This document shows positions 14,701 to 21,852 of a stretch of 26,788 bases of DNA, one piece after another. The DNA is taken from assembly GCA_947629195.1 (NCBI GenBank), contig CANRCS010000002.1, positions 1 to 26,788 on the forward strand. The letters are read 5' to 3'. The notes below the pieces were generated by a model. It was not told the DNA's origin. It worked only from the letters and a program-made list of their open reading frames with translations, and searched no databases. The position numbers and the translations under genes were made by a program. This DNA comes from an uncultured Bacilli bacterium. GTDB lineage: Bacteria > Bacillota_I > Bacilli_A > RF39 > UBA660. The stretch's first letter is position 1, and each line of letters starts with the position of its first letter.

Positions 14701-16359
14701 TATTAAATAATATGGAGCATAGGTAACCATTCCGTTTTCATTTTGTACTATATTATGATTTTGTTCTGGTGTAATTCTTGATACATATTCTCTTTCTAAA
14801 TATAGTAATACATTTTTAATTTCTTCAGATTCAGAAGCAAAAAATCTAATATCTTTTACATTTGAAAAACAATGTGGAATACTTTTATATTTTTTCCATA
14901 CATTTTCATTCGTTTTATTAGTTATAAAAACTATCTTTAAATTATCGTAACTATGAAAAGCTATAAGTTGTAATAATATTTGCTTAATAAATTCTCTAGT
15001 ATCAAATATATTACCTATTATTGCACTTACATTTCTATTAAAAAACGAATAACCTATTGGAACATTTTTCAAAATTTTAGCATCATTTACTACTTCTTCA
15101 GCATAATCTTTAAGTTCATCTTCTTCGATAGAAAACTCATCCTCATTAAAATCTATTCTTATGTCTAAAGAAACTTCTCCTGTACCAATTCTTACTGTCA
15201 AAAAATCTTTTTGTGAAATCTTTCTTTCCCATAAATTCGCACTTTTATTTAATACTATATTATAACATTCCTTTTGAGTTGGATAATTTGCGTATAATAT
15301 ATTTCTTTGTTCTACTACTTGTTCTTGTATTTCTCCTTTTTTTACTTCAATATATTTATTATATTTACTAATTCTTCTTTTTTCTTTATATTCATTTCTC
15401 TTTTTTGTATATATCCTTGTTATATTAGGCCATAGTATAGTAGTAAGAAGCATTGCACTAGAAGTAACAAGGGTTGTCCATGTATTTGATAATTCTGCTT
15501 TACCTGTTTTGATTCTTATAAACACATTAGTAAATGAAACTACTGAAATTATACCCATAGTAAGCATAGGACCAATAACTAGTAAAAATGGTCTATCTTC
15601 CAAAATACTTTTTGCAGGTGGGGGTGCAAATTTCAATTCATATGTTTCAATATATTTTCTTATACGTGGTATACCATAAAAATAATCATTGTCTTCATAT
15701 AATTTATTTTTATTGTTTGATGGACCACTAATAAATCTATTGTCAATTATAAAATTACTAATACTATTACAATTTAAACTTAACAAATTATTAGGGTTAT
15801 TAACAACTATCATATCATATAACACTAAAATTTTAAGTCCAAAAATAAAAATTACATCACCATAATCTAAATCTATATCCCTATTGATTATAAGTGAATT
15901 ATTTCTAAATATGTATATATCATCGATAGCGCTCAATGACCATTTTTTTTCTGTATACTTTAAAACTGCATATTGTTTTGAAATATATTCAATGTTATAA
16001 CAAATATTACATACTCTAATATCATTTCCAATTGTAAGATATAAATCACTATTGCTCGTTAAATATTTGTTAAATGTATTATCAAATAACGTATCTGTAT
16101 AAAATATATATTTTTCTCCAAATTTATTTTCAAGAGTATATATTTTATGTAATTCTAATTTTATTTCACTGTAATAAATATCATTATACATTAAATGAAC
16201 ATTTTTATTTGATTTTGCTACCCAAAAACCATTGACAGCATCGATACTTATCAAGTTTTCATTATCAGCTAAATCATCAACTAGCCAATAACTACCCATT
16301 TTATTTTGGGGTAAATCTAAAAATGTTAATTTTGTTTTATTAAACAGTGTTATTCTCAT
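11785..16359 (-). CDS. essC: EssC/YukB-type FtsK/SpoIIIE ATPase of type VII secretion
   Basis: 1524 residues, the normal EssC size. Order: N-terminal FHA-like beta domains (about 1-190); two membrane helices (about 253-276 and 290-310); a linker; then three FtsK/SpoIIIE-like ATPase domains. The first has an intact P-loop G-M-T-G-S-G-K-S (about 716-723), Walker B L-F-I-I-C-D-E-F (about 833-840) and the A-T-Q-K-P sensor. The second (about 1000-1230) has V-Y-G-A-S-M-D-S-R at its P-loop position and the third (about 1300-1500) has I-I-S-A-Q-S-I-E-Y, both lacking the GK[ST] core. EssC powers export of WXG100 proteins and associated toxins and selects substrates through its C-terminal domains. AGGTGA precedes the ATG. 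Upstream is a zinc-ribbon gene; downstream is an overlapping EsaB-like gene. Confidence 0.95.
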   Translation of the reverse strand: MRITLFNKTKLTFLDLPQNKMGSYWLVDDLADNENLISIDAVNGFWVAKSNKNVHLMYNDIYYSEIKLELHKIYTLENKFGEKYIFYTDTLFDNTFNKYLTSNSDLYLTIGNDIRVCNICYNIEYISKQYAVLKYTEKKWSLSAIDDIYIFRNNSLIINRDIDLDYGDVIFIFGLKILVLYDMIVVNNPNNLLSLNCNSISNFIIDNRFISGPSNNKNKLYEDNDYFYGIPRIRKYIETYELKFAPPPAKSILEDRPFLLVIGPMLTMGIISVVSFTNVFIRIKTGKAELSNTWTTLVTSSAMLLTTILWPNITRIYTKKRNEYKEKRRISKYNKYIEVKKGEIQEQVVEQRNILYANYPTQKECYNIVLNKSANLWERKISQKDFLTVRIGTGEVSLDIRIDFNEDEFSIEEDELKDYAEEVVNDAKILKNVPIGYSFFNRNVSAIIGNIFDTREFIKQILLQLIAFHSYDNLKIVFITNKTNENVWKKYKSIPHCFSNVKDIRFFASESEEIKNVLLYLEREYVSRITPEQNHNIVQNENGMVTYAPYYLIITDDYQKIRKSDFVNLLLENSGNFGFSLLISTNSLGKLPSECTQFINVNKNGISTLISNDPGQYKEIKFMMDPSIDIKYDKLINSLANIPIEMEEDAKKLPDTLGFLEMYNVSKIEQLNIINRWRLNDPTKSLWSLVGINTQGDKVYLDLHEKAHGPHGLIAGMTGSGKSEFIITYILSMAINYSPEEVSFILIDYKGGGLALAFENKNLGIKLPHIAGVITNLDKAELNRTLVSIDSELRRRQIVFNEARNILGESTIDIYKYQKFYREGKLKEAIPHLFIICDEFAELKSQQPDFMDDLISAARIGRSLGIHLILATQKPNGVVNDQIWSNSKFRVCLKVQEKADSNEMIKRPDAASLKNPGRFYLQVGYDELFILGQSGWSGTRYRASDYVIKEEDKSVDFIDNIGNKIKSVQNDIGDANTQNKNLGDELTNIVKYLSNLAVINNISSKQLWLDKIPENIYVDDLIKKYNFKSDNICAIIGEYDDPLNQKQGLLKLEFNSDSNTIVYGASMDSRELFLSSIIYSLCTNYSPELINIYILDFGSEIFNLYNKFPQVSDIVTSQEEEKINRLFNLIDEEIEKRKKILSENYGDFVSYNKMQENKIPLKLIMINNYESFRENYPKYVDSVIKYSRDGARNGIIFIITTNTRNGLFTRFVKNFTNKFTLDMPDRSDYVEILGKIGNLYPTDCIGRGMFRNENVYEFQTAKITNNSILDFLENKIKEVNEKYPQKAPRIPVLPDNITIESLKEDVKDKYSIVLGIKKQTLSSYTHNLVKNKGYIISAQSIEYTKDLINSIVTQTKDMNNIVTCILDVENDLSYLSKKVNTYYNDNYLESLKALNSFTDDKLKNTELKLLLIIYGVEKLNNLIDNKELQELSKYYKLSPNINLIFVDSDFKLKKIIFEKWYTDLVNNTNGIWIGNGLVEQGIIKISGYIKNYSESINNEFAWVIKNGVPSLVKLINNVGDSNER

Positions 16360-16383
16360 AATACATCACCTTTTATTCTTAAT

Positions 16384-16824
16384 TTAACTCATTGTATTGC
16401 CACATATAAAACATGATTTATAATCTTTTCTTATTTTATAACCACATCTAAGACATCTATTATAACCTTCTTCTACTTCTTCTTTGTCGTTAATTAAAAT
16501 TGGTGGAAAAAAAATCTTGGGTTTAGAATCGTTCATAATATTATCTATTTCATTAATACGTTTATATATTGGTTTAGAATCATTAATACTAATTGGTCCA
16601 TTTGATACTAAAGTTTTATTTTCAAAATTGTTTTTATCTAAAAATTGTGGGGCTTTAACCTTTATATTATTAACATTTTCTACTCTCTTAAATGGTTTCA
16701 TATCGGGAGTAAATGTATGAATATTGTTTTGTTTTGAATGATTCGCACTATCCATAACTTTTTTGTTATAAGAAATTCTATTTATATTATTAGAATTATT
16801 ATTTAATTTATTTTTATTAATCAA
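16384..16824 (-). CDS. Low-complexity protein with C-terminal zinc ribbon
   Basis: About 146 residues. The first 110 are Asn/Lys-rich and probably disordered. The C-terminus holds a compact zinc ribbon, C-L-R-C-G-Y-K-I-R-K then C-F-I-C-G, the CxxC...CxxC arrangement of small zinc-ribbon domains. There is no signal peptide or membrane helix. The start is uncertain: AAGGTG lies about 6 bases before a TTG at 16824, while the upstream in-frame GTG (16833) overlaps that ribosome site. It lies 24 bases before essC and is probably co-transcribed with it. A disordered tail that could be phosphorylated next to an FHA-bearing EssC suggests a docking partner, but this is speculation. Confidence 0.65.
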   Translation of the reverse strand: MINKNKLNNNSNNINRISYNKKVMDSANHSKQNNIHTFTPDMKPFKRVENVNNIKVKAPQFLDKNNFENKTLVSNGPISINDSKPIYKRINEIDNIMNDSKPKIFFPPILINDKEEVEEGYNRCLRCGYKIRKDYKSCFICGNTMS

Positions 16825-16886
16825 GTTATCCACCTTCTATTTTTAATTGCTACTAATCCTTTTCCACAAATGTATTTAAAAAATAA

Positions 16887-18260
16887 TTAAATTTGAGGAA
16901 ATTTATTTTTCATTCTTGAATAGATATATAATCCAATACCACAGAATAATATTATAATTAGTGTAATATAATTATTATTAATACCAAATTTACCTATTTT
17001 TTCTTTATCTTTATGTAATGTAAATTTTGTCGTATCAGTTGCTGTTCCACATGCTATTGAATTAGCAGTAACACTAAATGTATTTTCGTTTACATCTGTT
17101 AATTTTTCAGTAGGAATTGTTGCAGTATATGTAGTAGTATAATCTGATCCCATTGTATAATATGTAGCTTGATCACATGATTTTTCTTCACCATTAATAT
17201 TATATGTACAGGCACCCATGCCACATTTATCAGTAATTGTACCACTTATTATAACATTTTCATCATCAGTAGTTAAATTGAATTCTTTTTTACTTTCATT
17301 ATATTTTGGATCTAATTTCTCTATATTGATTGTAGGAGTCTTTACAACACCAACTCCAATAAGTGTTTCAAATTCAACAGTTTGGCCTGACTTTACATTT
17401 CCAGTCCATGAATAAGCAAATGCACCATCTGTGTAATTTTTTCCATAAGGTAATTCGGTATCTGGTAAAACATTAAACTTATTTGTAAATTCTCTACTAG
17501 GAATGTCAAGACGATAATCAGTCCAATATCCTAATTGACCTGAATCTTTTTTTAATATGCTTGGTATATCAACTGCAACAGCAATAAATTTTTTATCTTC
17601 CTCAGACTCTAATGTACCAACAAATCCTTTATCAATACCTTTAAATATATTCTTATCTATATTTGTAACAGTTATATTATCTTCATATGTAAGAATGAAT
17701 GAAGACACTTCTGGAGGATCACCTAAATACATATCACTAAATGTGGCAACACTAACTTTATTATCATTTGTATCCATATTTTCAACACTATACTTTAACA
17801 ATATAAAATCACTATTTCCCTTATATATTTCTGGAACAACAGAAACAGTAACATTTTTTGTTTCATCTTTTTTAGTTAGTTTATTATAACCACTATTTTC
17901 CAAAGCTAGTTCCGTGGAACCTTCAACTTGAAAAGAGGTAAAATAGGCATTTAATCCACCTCTAGTTCCTGAATAATTACTACCAAAAGATGATAGTTGC
18001 CATTTATCATTGTTTTTAAAGAAAATTCCTATTCCGTCTCTATTGACATGAGACGATAGAGACGGAGTAGATACACAACTATTACAAGTATAATTTTCAA
18101 TAAGAAATCCAACTGTTTCACTTGGATTTTTTGTAAATTTACTACCATCAGCAACATCATCATATAATATCATCGCACTACTACTAGGTGTTAAAAGTAA
18201 TATTGTAATTAATCCAATTAATATTATTTTTATTTTTTTCATATAACTACCAACTTTCAT
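16887..18260 (-). CDS. Membrane-anchored extracellular protein of the T7SS operon
   Basis: 457 residues (451 if it starts at the ATG at 18242, which puts MKKIKI at the N-terminus). A signal peptide (basic start, hydrophobic core I-I-L-I-G-L-I-T-I-L-L-L, S-S-S-A cleavage region) is followed by a large beta-rich extracellular part of about 400 residues, a C-terminal helix (about residues 430-448) and a short basic tail, giving a type I topology with no LPXTG sorting motif. Cysteines occur as C-N-S-C near the N-terminus and C-G-M-G-A-C later, suggesting disulfides. The middle has repeated Thr/Val-rich strands like adhesin or Ig-type domains. I do not recognise a family. It lies between a VirB2-like gene and the zinc-ribbon/essC genes and could be a surface component of the apparatus. 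Confidence 0.75.
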   Translation of the reverse strand: MKVGSYMKKIKIILIGLITILLLTPSSSAMILYDDVADGSKFTKNPSETVGFLIENYTCNSCVSTPSLSSHVNRDGIGIFFKNNDKWQLSSFGSNYSGTRGGLNAYFTSFQVEGSTELALENSGYNKLTKKDETKNVTVSVVPEIYKGNSDFILLKYSVENMDTNDNKVSVATFSDMYLGDPPEVSSFILTYEDNITVTNIDKNIFKGIDKGFVGTLESEEDKKFIAVAVDIPSILKKDSGQLGYWTDYRLDIPSREFTNKFNVLPDTELPYGKNYTDGAFAYSWTGNVKSGQTVEFETLIGVGVVKTPTINIEKLDPKYNESKKEFNLTTDDENVIISGTITDKCGMGACTYNINGEEKSCDQATYYTMGSDYTTTYTATIPTEKLTDVNENTFSVTANSIACGTATDTTKFTLHKDKEKIGKFGINNNYITLIIILFCGIGLYIYSRMKNKFPQI

Positions 18261-18267
18261 ATATCAT

Positions 18268-18690
18268 CTATTTTTTACCAGTTTTACTGGTTTTTTCTTC
18301 TTTATTATTCTTATTTATAGTATCATTTATAGATGTATTACTAGAATCGTATTTGCAAGTTAGTGCACTTGGTTTATAAAAACATAACATACATAAATTA
18401 TCTATAGATTGATTAATTAATTTCATAGTAAAACTAACTACGGGAAATACAAAAAACACACATATACCTAGAATAAGTCGTTTAAAGAATTTTCTTTCAC
18501 TTGACTTCATTGTATCATCATTACCTGCTATTATTGCCTTAATAAAATCGATACTACCTAAAACAATTATAATAATTGGAACAATAATTTTTAAGATATC
18601 AAATATTATTCCCATATAAGCAAAAATCTTTTTACCTGCTGCTGAATTACAAAAAGTTGTAGTTGCCGCAATTATGTTAAATAGTCTCAT
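18268..18690 (-). CDS. TrbC/VirB2-like small integral membrane protein
   Basis: 140 residues. After a short N-terminal segment there are two strong hydrophobic helices (about residues 28-53 and 70-92), separated by a polar basic loop N-D-D-T-M-K-S-S-E-R-K-F-F-K-R, then a Cys-containing and Lys/Asn/Ser-rich tail. Helix, short basic loop, helix is the topology of VirB2/TrbC pilin-like proteins of type IV secretion, but no leader cleavage is evident and the tail is longer. GAGGTGA precedes the ATG. It lies 10 bases after the YgjP-like gene and just before the surface protein gene, inside the T7SS operon. The family call is by topology only; it might instead be a novel T7SS membrane subunit. Confidence 0.6.
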   Translation of the reverse strand: MRLFNIIAATTTFCNSAAGKKIFAYMGIIFDILKIIVPIIIIVLGSIDFIKAIIAGNDDTMKSSERKFFKRLILGICVFFVFPVVSFTMKLINQSIDNLCMLCFYKPSALTCKYDSSNTSINDTINKNNKEEKTSKTGKK

Positions 18691-18700
18691 ATCTTCACCT

Positions 18701-19333
18701 CTATTTTTTTAGTTCATTTCTAAGTTGTTTGTAATTTGGAACATAAACACTTACTAAATTCCAGAAATTCTTAGAATGATTTGGATGTATAAAGTGACTT
18801 AATTCATGGAAAATTACATAATCAATTACATCTATATCATATTTAATCAAATTAGAATTAAGAGTTACATTATTATTAGATCTATTGCATACTCCCCATC
18901 TTGTTTTCATAACTCTAATTTTTAAATTAACTTTAGGTAATTTCATTTTAAATTTATTAATACATTCTTCTAATCTATTAGAGAATATCTCCTTAATTTG
19001 TTTTTGATACCATTTATCTAATTCTTTATCATTTTTAACATATATTGTATTATCCTCAATTATTATACTATTAGTATCTAAATAAACAATATCATATTTT
19101 TTTCCTAAGTAATAAAATTCATTATTCTTCTTAGATAAATACTCTTGTCTATCTATCATTTTGCATATTGATTTGTAATTTTCCTTAATCATTTTCTCAA
19201 CTTGCTTCATAGAAACAAATCTATTACAACTAACATATATTTTTAAATCTTCCTTAACTCTTAAATACATGTTTTTAATATTTTTCTTTTCTATTATTAC
19301 ATCATATAATTTATTATTGTATTCAACCTGCAT
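18701..19333 (-). CDS. YgjP/DUF45 (M48-like) zinc metallopeptidase family protein
   Basis: 210 residues, the usual size of the YgjP-like family. The C-terminal catalytic region has H-E-L-S-H (about residues 176-180), a downstream His in H-P-N-H-S-K-N-F-W (about 184-192), and before it the family segment T-R-W-G-V-C (about residue 145) that leads into N-N-N-V-T-L-N. The N-terminal 120 residues are the expected beta/helical part, including I-Y-V-S-C-N-R-F. It is probably cytosolic, and its substrate is unknown. AGGTGA precedes the ATG. It is 13 bases downstream of the GH31 gene and 10 upstream of the VirB2-like gene, so it is likely co-transcribed with the secretion genes. Confidence 0.85.
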   Translation of the reverse strand: MQVEYNNKLYDVIIEKKNIKNMYLRVKEDLKIYVSCNRFVSMKQVEKMIKENYKSICKMIDRQEYLSKKNNEFYYLGKKYDIVYLDTNSIIIEDNTIYVKNDKELDKWYQKQIKEIFSNRLEECINKFKMKLPKVNLKIRVMKTRWGVCNRSNNNVTLNSNLIKYDIDVIDYVIFHELSHFIHPNHSKNFWNLVSVYVPNYKQLRNELKK

Positions 19334-19346
19334 AAAAACTCACCTG

Positions 19347-21770
19347 TTATTCTTTAATTGTGGATTCAACATATTCTAATAATTTTAGGAATAATCTAAT
19401 AAACATTTGATCAATACCAATTTTCTTTAATTTTCTAATTTCGATTCTTTTTTTCTTAATTGGTAATTCACGCGAGAACATTATATTACTTATTCTTTCT
19501 TTCTTTAAAGTTTCTATTGGTAAATCTGATATAATGTCATCTATATCTTGATTTATTAGTTTAACACTTTCTAATTCAATGTCTCTTCCTCTACAATTTA
19601 CAATTAATTTTTCTGTGGTAGGTACATTTTCTACTTCTATTATAAAATCATTATCATCTTCATAAGATATTGTAGGTATTTGCGTGTCATTGACATAGGC
19701 AATTACTGTTTCTGCTTTTTTAACGTTTTTAAATCTAATTTTATAGTCCCTTTTGTTTGGTAATATTCCACTTCTACCACTAGTTGGTTTTATGGCAACT
19801 GCATAGTCATTTCTTCTGTAATTATATTCTATGGTTGTTATAGTGTAGAATCCATCCTTATAACTTTGAGTTTTCCCGTCATCTTCATATAATTCATACT
19901 TATTGTCGTTTCCAGGAAATACTTGGATTTCCATTTTACTTGGGACATCAGTATCATTTAAGGAATTTGGAATTGCCATTGGAATAATAGAACCTGCTAA
20001 AACAAATACTGGGTAATCTTCATCTTTATAGAAAAATACATTGTCTTTACCACCAATATATTTCTTACCTGTCTTAAAGTCATACCATATACCCTTTGGT
20101 AAATAAAATCTATGGATTACTCTATTCATTAAGGTATCCTTTTTTTCAATTATAGGTGATACTAACATCTGTGATCCAAAATAATATTGATTTTTAGTTT
20201 TAGGATCATCATATAGTGTTGGCACTTTATAATATAGTGGTTGTATTAAAGGTACGCCCTTTTTGTAAAATTTATAGCTTTCAGAATATATATATGGTAT
20301 TAGTCTATATCTTAAAGTAAAATATTCCTTTGCAATATTTTGGGTTTTATAGTCTAATTTCCATGGTTCTTTTTTATAATATTTACCATTATCAGAAGAT
20401 ATTCTAAAAATTGGTGAATATGTACCAAATTGAATGTATCTTAAATATAATTCAGGATCTTCAATTCCCTTATAAAAACCACCAATATCATGACTCCACC
20501 ATGATATACCAGAATTAGCAGCAGACGAATTATAAAATGGTAATTGTTTTAACGTATTCCAACTTGTTATTGTTCTTCCAGAATAACATATTGGATATTT
20601 GTGAGGTGCAATTTTAGAATTTCTACTTAATATTACAGGTCTTATATTTTTAAATTGTTCCATATATTTAATATGATAATAATTAAGTAAAAATAGTTTT
20701 TGTAAATCATTTTTAATAGGATTATAATCTATCCAAAAAATATCTATTCCAACATTTTTAAGTGGTTCAATAAATACTTTCAAATATGCTTCCACCCATT
20801 TAATATTTTCCGGATTATAAGGTATTAGTTCATCTTCAGTTTGTAAATATTCTTTAACAATTTGATATTTTGGTTCCATTGAAGTTATACCATCACTTGG
20901 ATCGATATTCAATCCTATTCTAATATTATTATTATGTAAAAATGTAATTATATCAGTAGGATTTTTAATATATTGTCCATTAAAAGTAAAGCCTGTTTTT
21001 AAAGTTTTATCGTTGTATTTATTTTTAATATTCCAAGGACTATCAAGTAAAAATACTGATATTGGTATTTGAAGACTTGCAAAATTTTCTACTACCGTTT
21101 TAATATCTTGTTCAGAATATGAAATATTTTTACTCCACCAAACACCAAGTGTATATCTTGGGATTAAATCTGGTAATGTAGTAAGTTTATAATAATCACT
21201 TAAACACAAACCGAAATCTTTTCTGTATACAAATAGGTAAATATCTATACCTTTAGTAGTTCTAGCCTCAAAAATACCATTTTCATTTAACACCATGCTG
21301 TAAGAATCATCAATTGATGCAAAGCCATCTGATGAATATAGACCATTATCTAATTTTAAAGAGCCAGAAAAATCATCTAATGATACATTACTTCCACCAT
21401 AATTTCTAACTTCTGGATGGTTATAATACCATGATCTATCTGAGTTATTTAGTGTAACTCTTAAATAGGCTCCCGGGAATACTTTGGTACCTAAAAAATG
21501 TTTTTCTTTTTGATATTCTAAATTAAAATATTTAGTAGATATTTGTAAAAATCCTGCATCTTCTTTAACTGTAAACTGACATAATGGAAAATTCCTATTT
21601 AAAGCAAACTCAGTAGGTCTATCTTCAAATATACCTTCTTCATTATATTCAAGTCTTATTAATCTTTCGGTTAAGACTGTAAATCTATATTTTTTACCAA
21701 CGATAATGGATTTTTCATTAGTCTTACAATTGTCATAGTCAACTGAAAACTTTAAATTTGAATTTTCCAT
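19347..21770 (-). CDS. Glycoside hydrolase family 31 homologue with altered acid/base site
   Basis: 807 residues from the ATG at 21770, chosen because AGGTGA lies just upstream; an in-frame GTG at 21806 overlaps the promoter -10 region. Domains: N-terminal beta-sandwich (about 1-190), TIM barrel (about 200-520) and C-terminal beta domains with the P-L-Y-Y-K-V and E-D-D-G-K motifs. GH31 enzymes cleave alpha-glucosides and related sugars. The nucleophile region reads F-W-I-D-Y-N-P (Asp348), and the barrel ends with W-W-S-H-D-I-G-G-F. The usual acid/base Asp in S-G-D-x-x-S-x-W is Arg here (S-G-R-T-I-T-S-W, Arg399). No signal peptide, so cytosolic. It may be an altered-specificity enzyme or a non-hydrolytic homologue. 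It begins the operon that continues into essC. About 80 residues at the C-terminus are Lys/Glu/Ile-rich helices. Confidence 0.88.
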   Translation of the reverse strand: MENSNLKFSVDYDNCKTNEKSIIVGKKYRFTVLTERLIRLEYNEEGIFEDRPTEFALNRNFPLCQFTVKEDAGFLQISTKYFNLEYQKEKHFLGTKVFPGAYLRVTLNNSDRSWYYNHPEVRNYGGSNVSLDDFSGSLKLDNGLYSSDGFASIDDSYSMVLNENGIFEARTTKGIDIYLFVYRKDFGLCLSDYYKLTTLPDLIPRYTLGVWWSKNISYSEQDIKTVVENFASLQIPISVFLLDSPWNIKNKYNDKTLKTGFTFNGQYIKNPTDIITFLHNNNIRIGLNIDPSDGITSMEPKYQIVKEYLQTEDELIPYNPENIKWVEAYLKVFIEPLKNVGIDIFWIDYNPIKNDLQKLFLLNYYHIKYMEQFKNIRPVILSRNSKIAPHKYPICYSGRTITSWNTLKQLPFYNSSAANSGISWWSHDIGGFYKGIEDPELYLRYIQFGTYSPIFRISSDNGKYYKKEPWKLDYKTQNIAKEYFTLRYRLIPYIYSESYKFYKKGVPLIQPLYYKVPTLYDDPKTKNQYYFGSQMLVSPIIEKKDTLMNRVIHRFYLPKGIWYDFKTGKKYIGGKDNVFFYKDEDYPVFVLAGSIIPMAIPNSLNDTDVPSKMEIQVFPGNDNKYELYEDDGKTQSYKDGFYTITTIEYNYRRNDYAVAIKPTSGRSGILPNKRDYKIRFKNVKKAETVIAYVNDTQIPTISYEDDNDFIIEVENVPTTEKLIVNCRGRDIELESVKLINQDIDDIISDLPIETLKKERISNIMFSRELPIKKKRIEIRKLKKIGIDQMFIRLFLKLLEYVESTIKE

Positions 21771-21796
21771 ATTTTCACCTACTTTTCCTATTATAG

Positions 21797-21825
21797 ATAA
21801 TATCACAAAATTAGTCTGTTTACAA
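21797..21825 (-). promoter_or_regulatory. Candidate promoter of the GH31-to-essC operon
   Basis: Minus-strand TTGTAA (21820-21825), 17 bases, TATTAT (21797-21802). It lies just upstream of the GH31 gene. Gaps between the following seven genes are small, and no clear terminator appears before 11536, so this may drive about 10 kb including essC. Confidence 0.45.
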
Positions 21826-21852
21826 TAATTGAATTTACTTACACAAAAAGAC

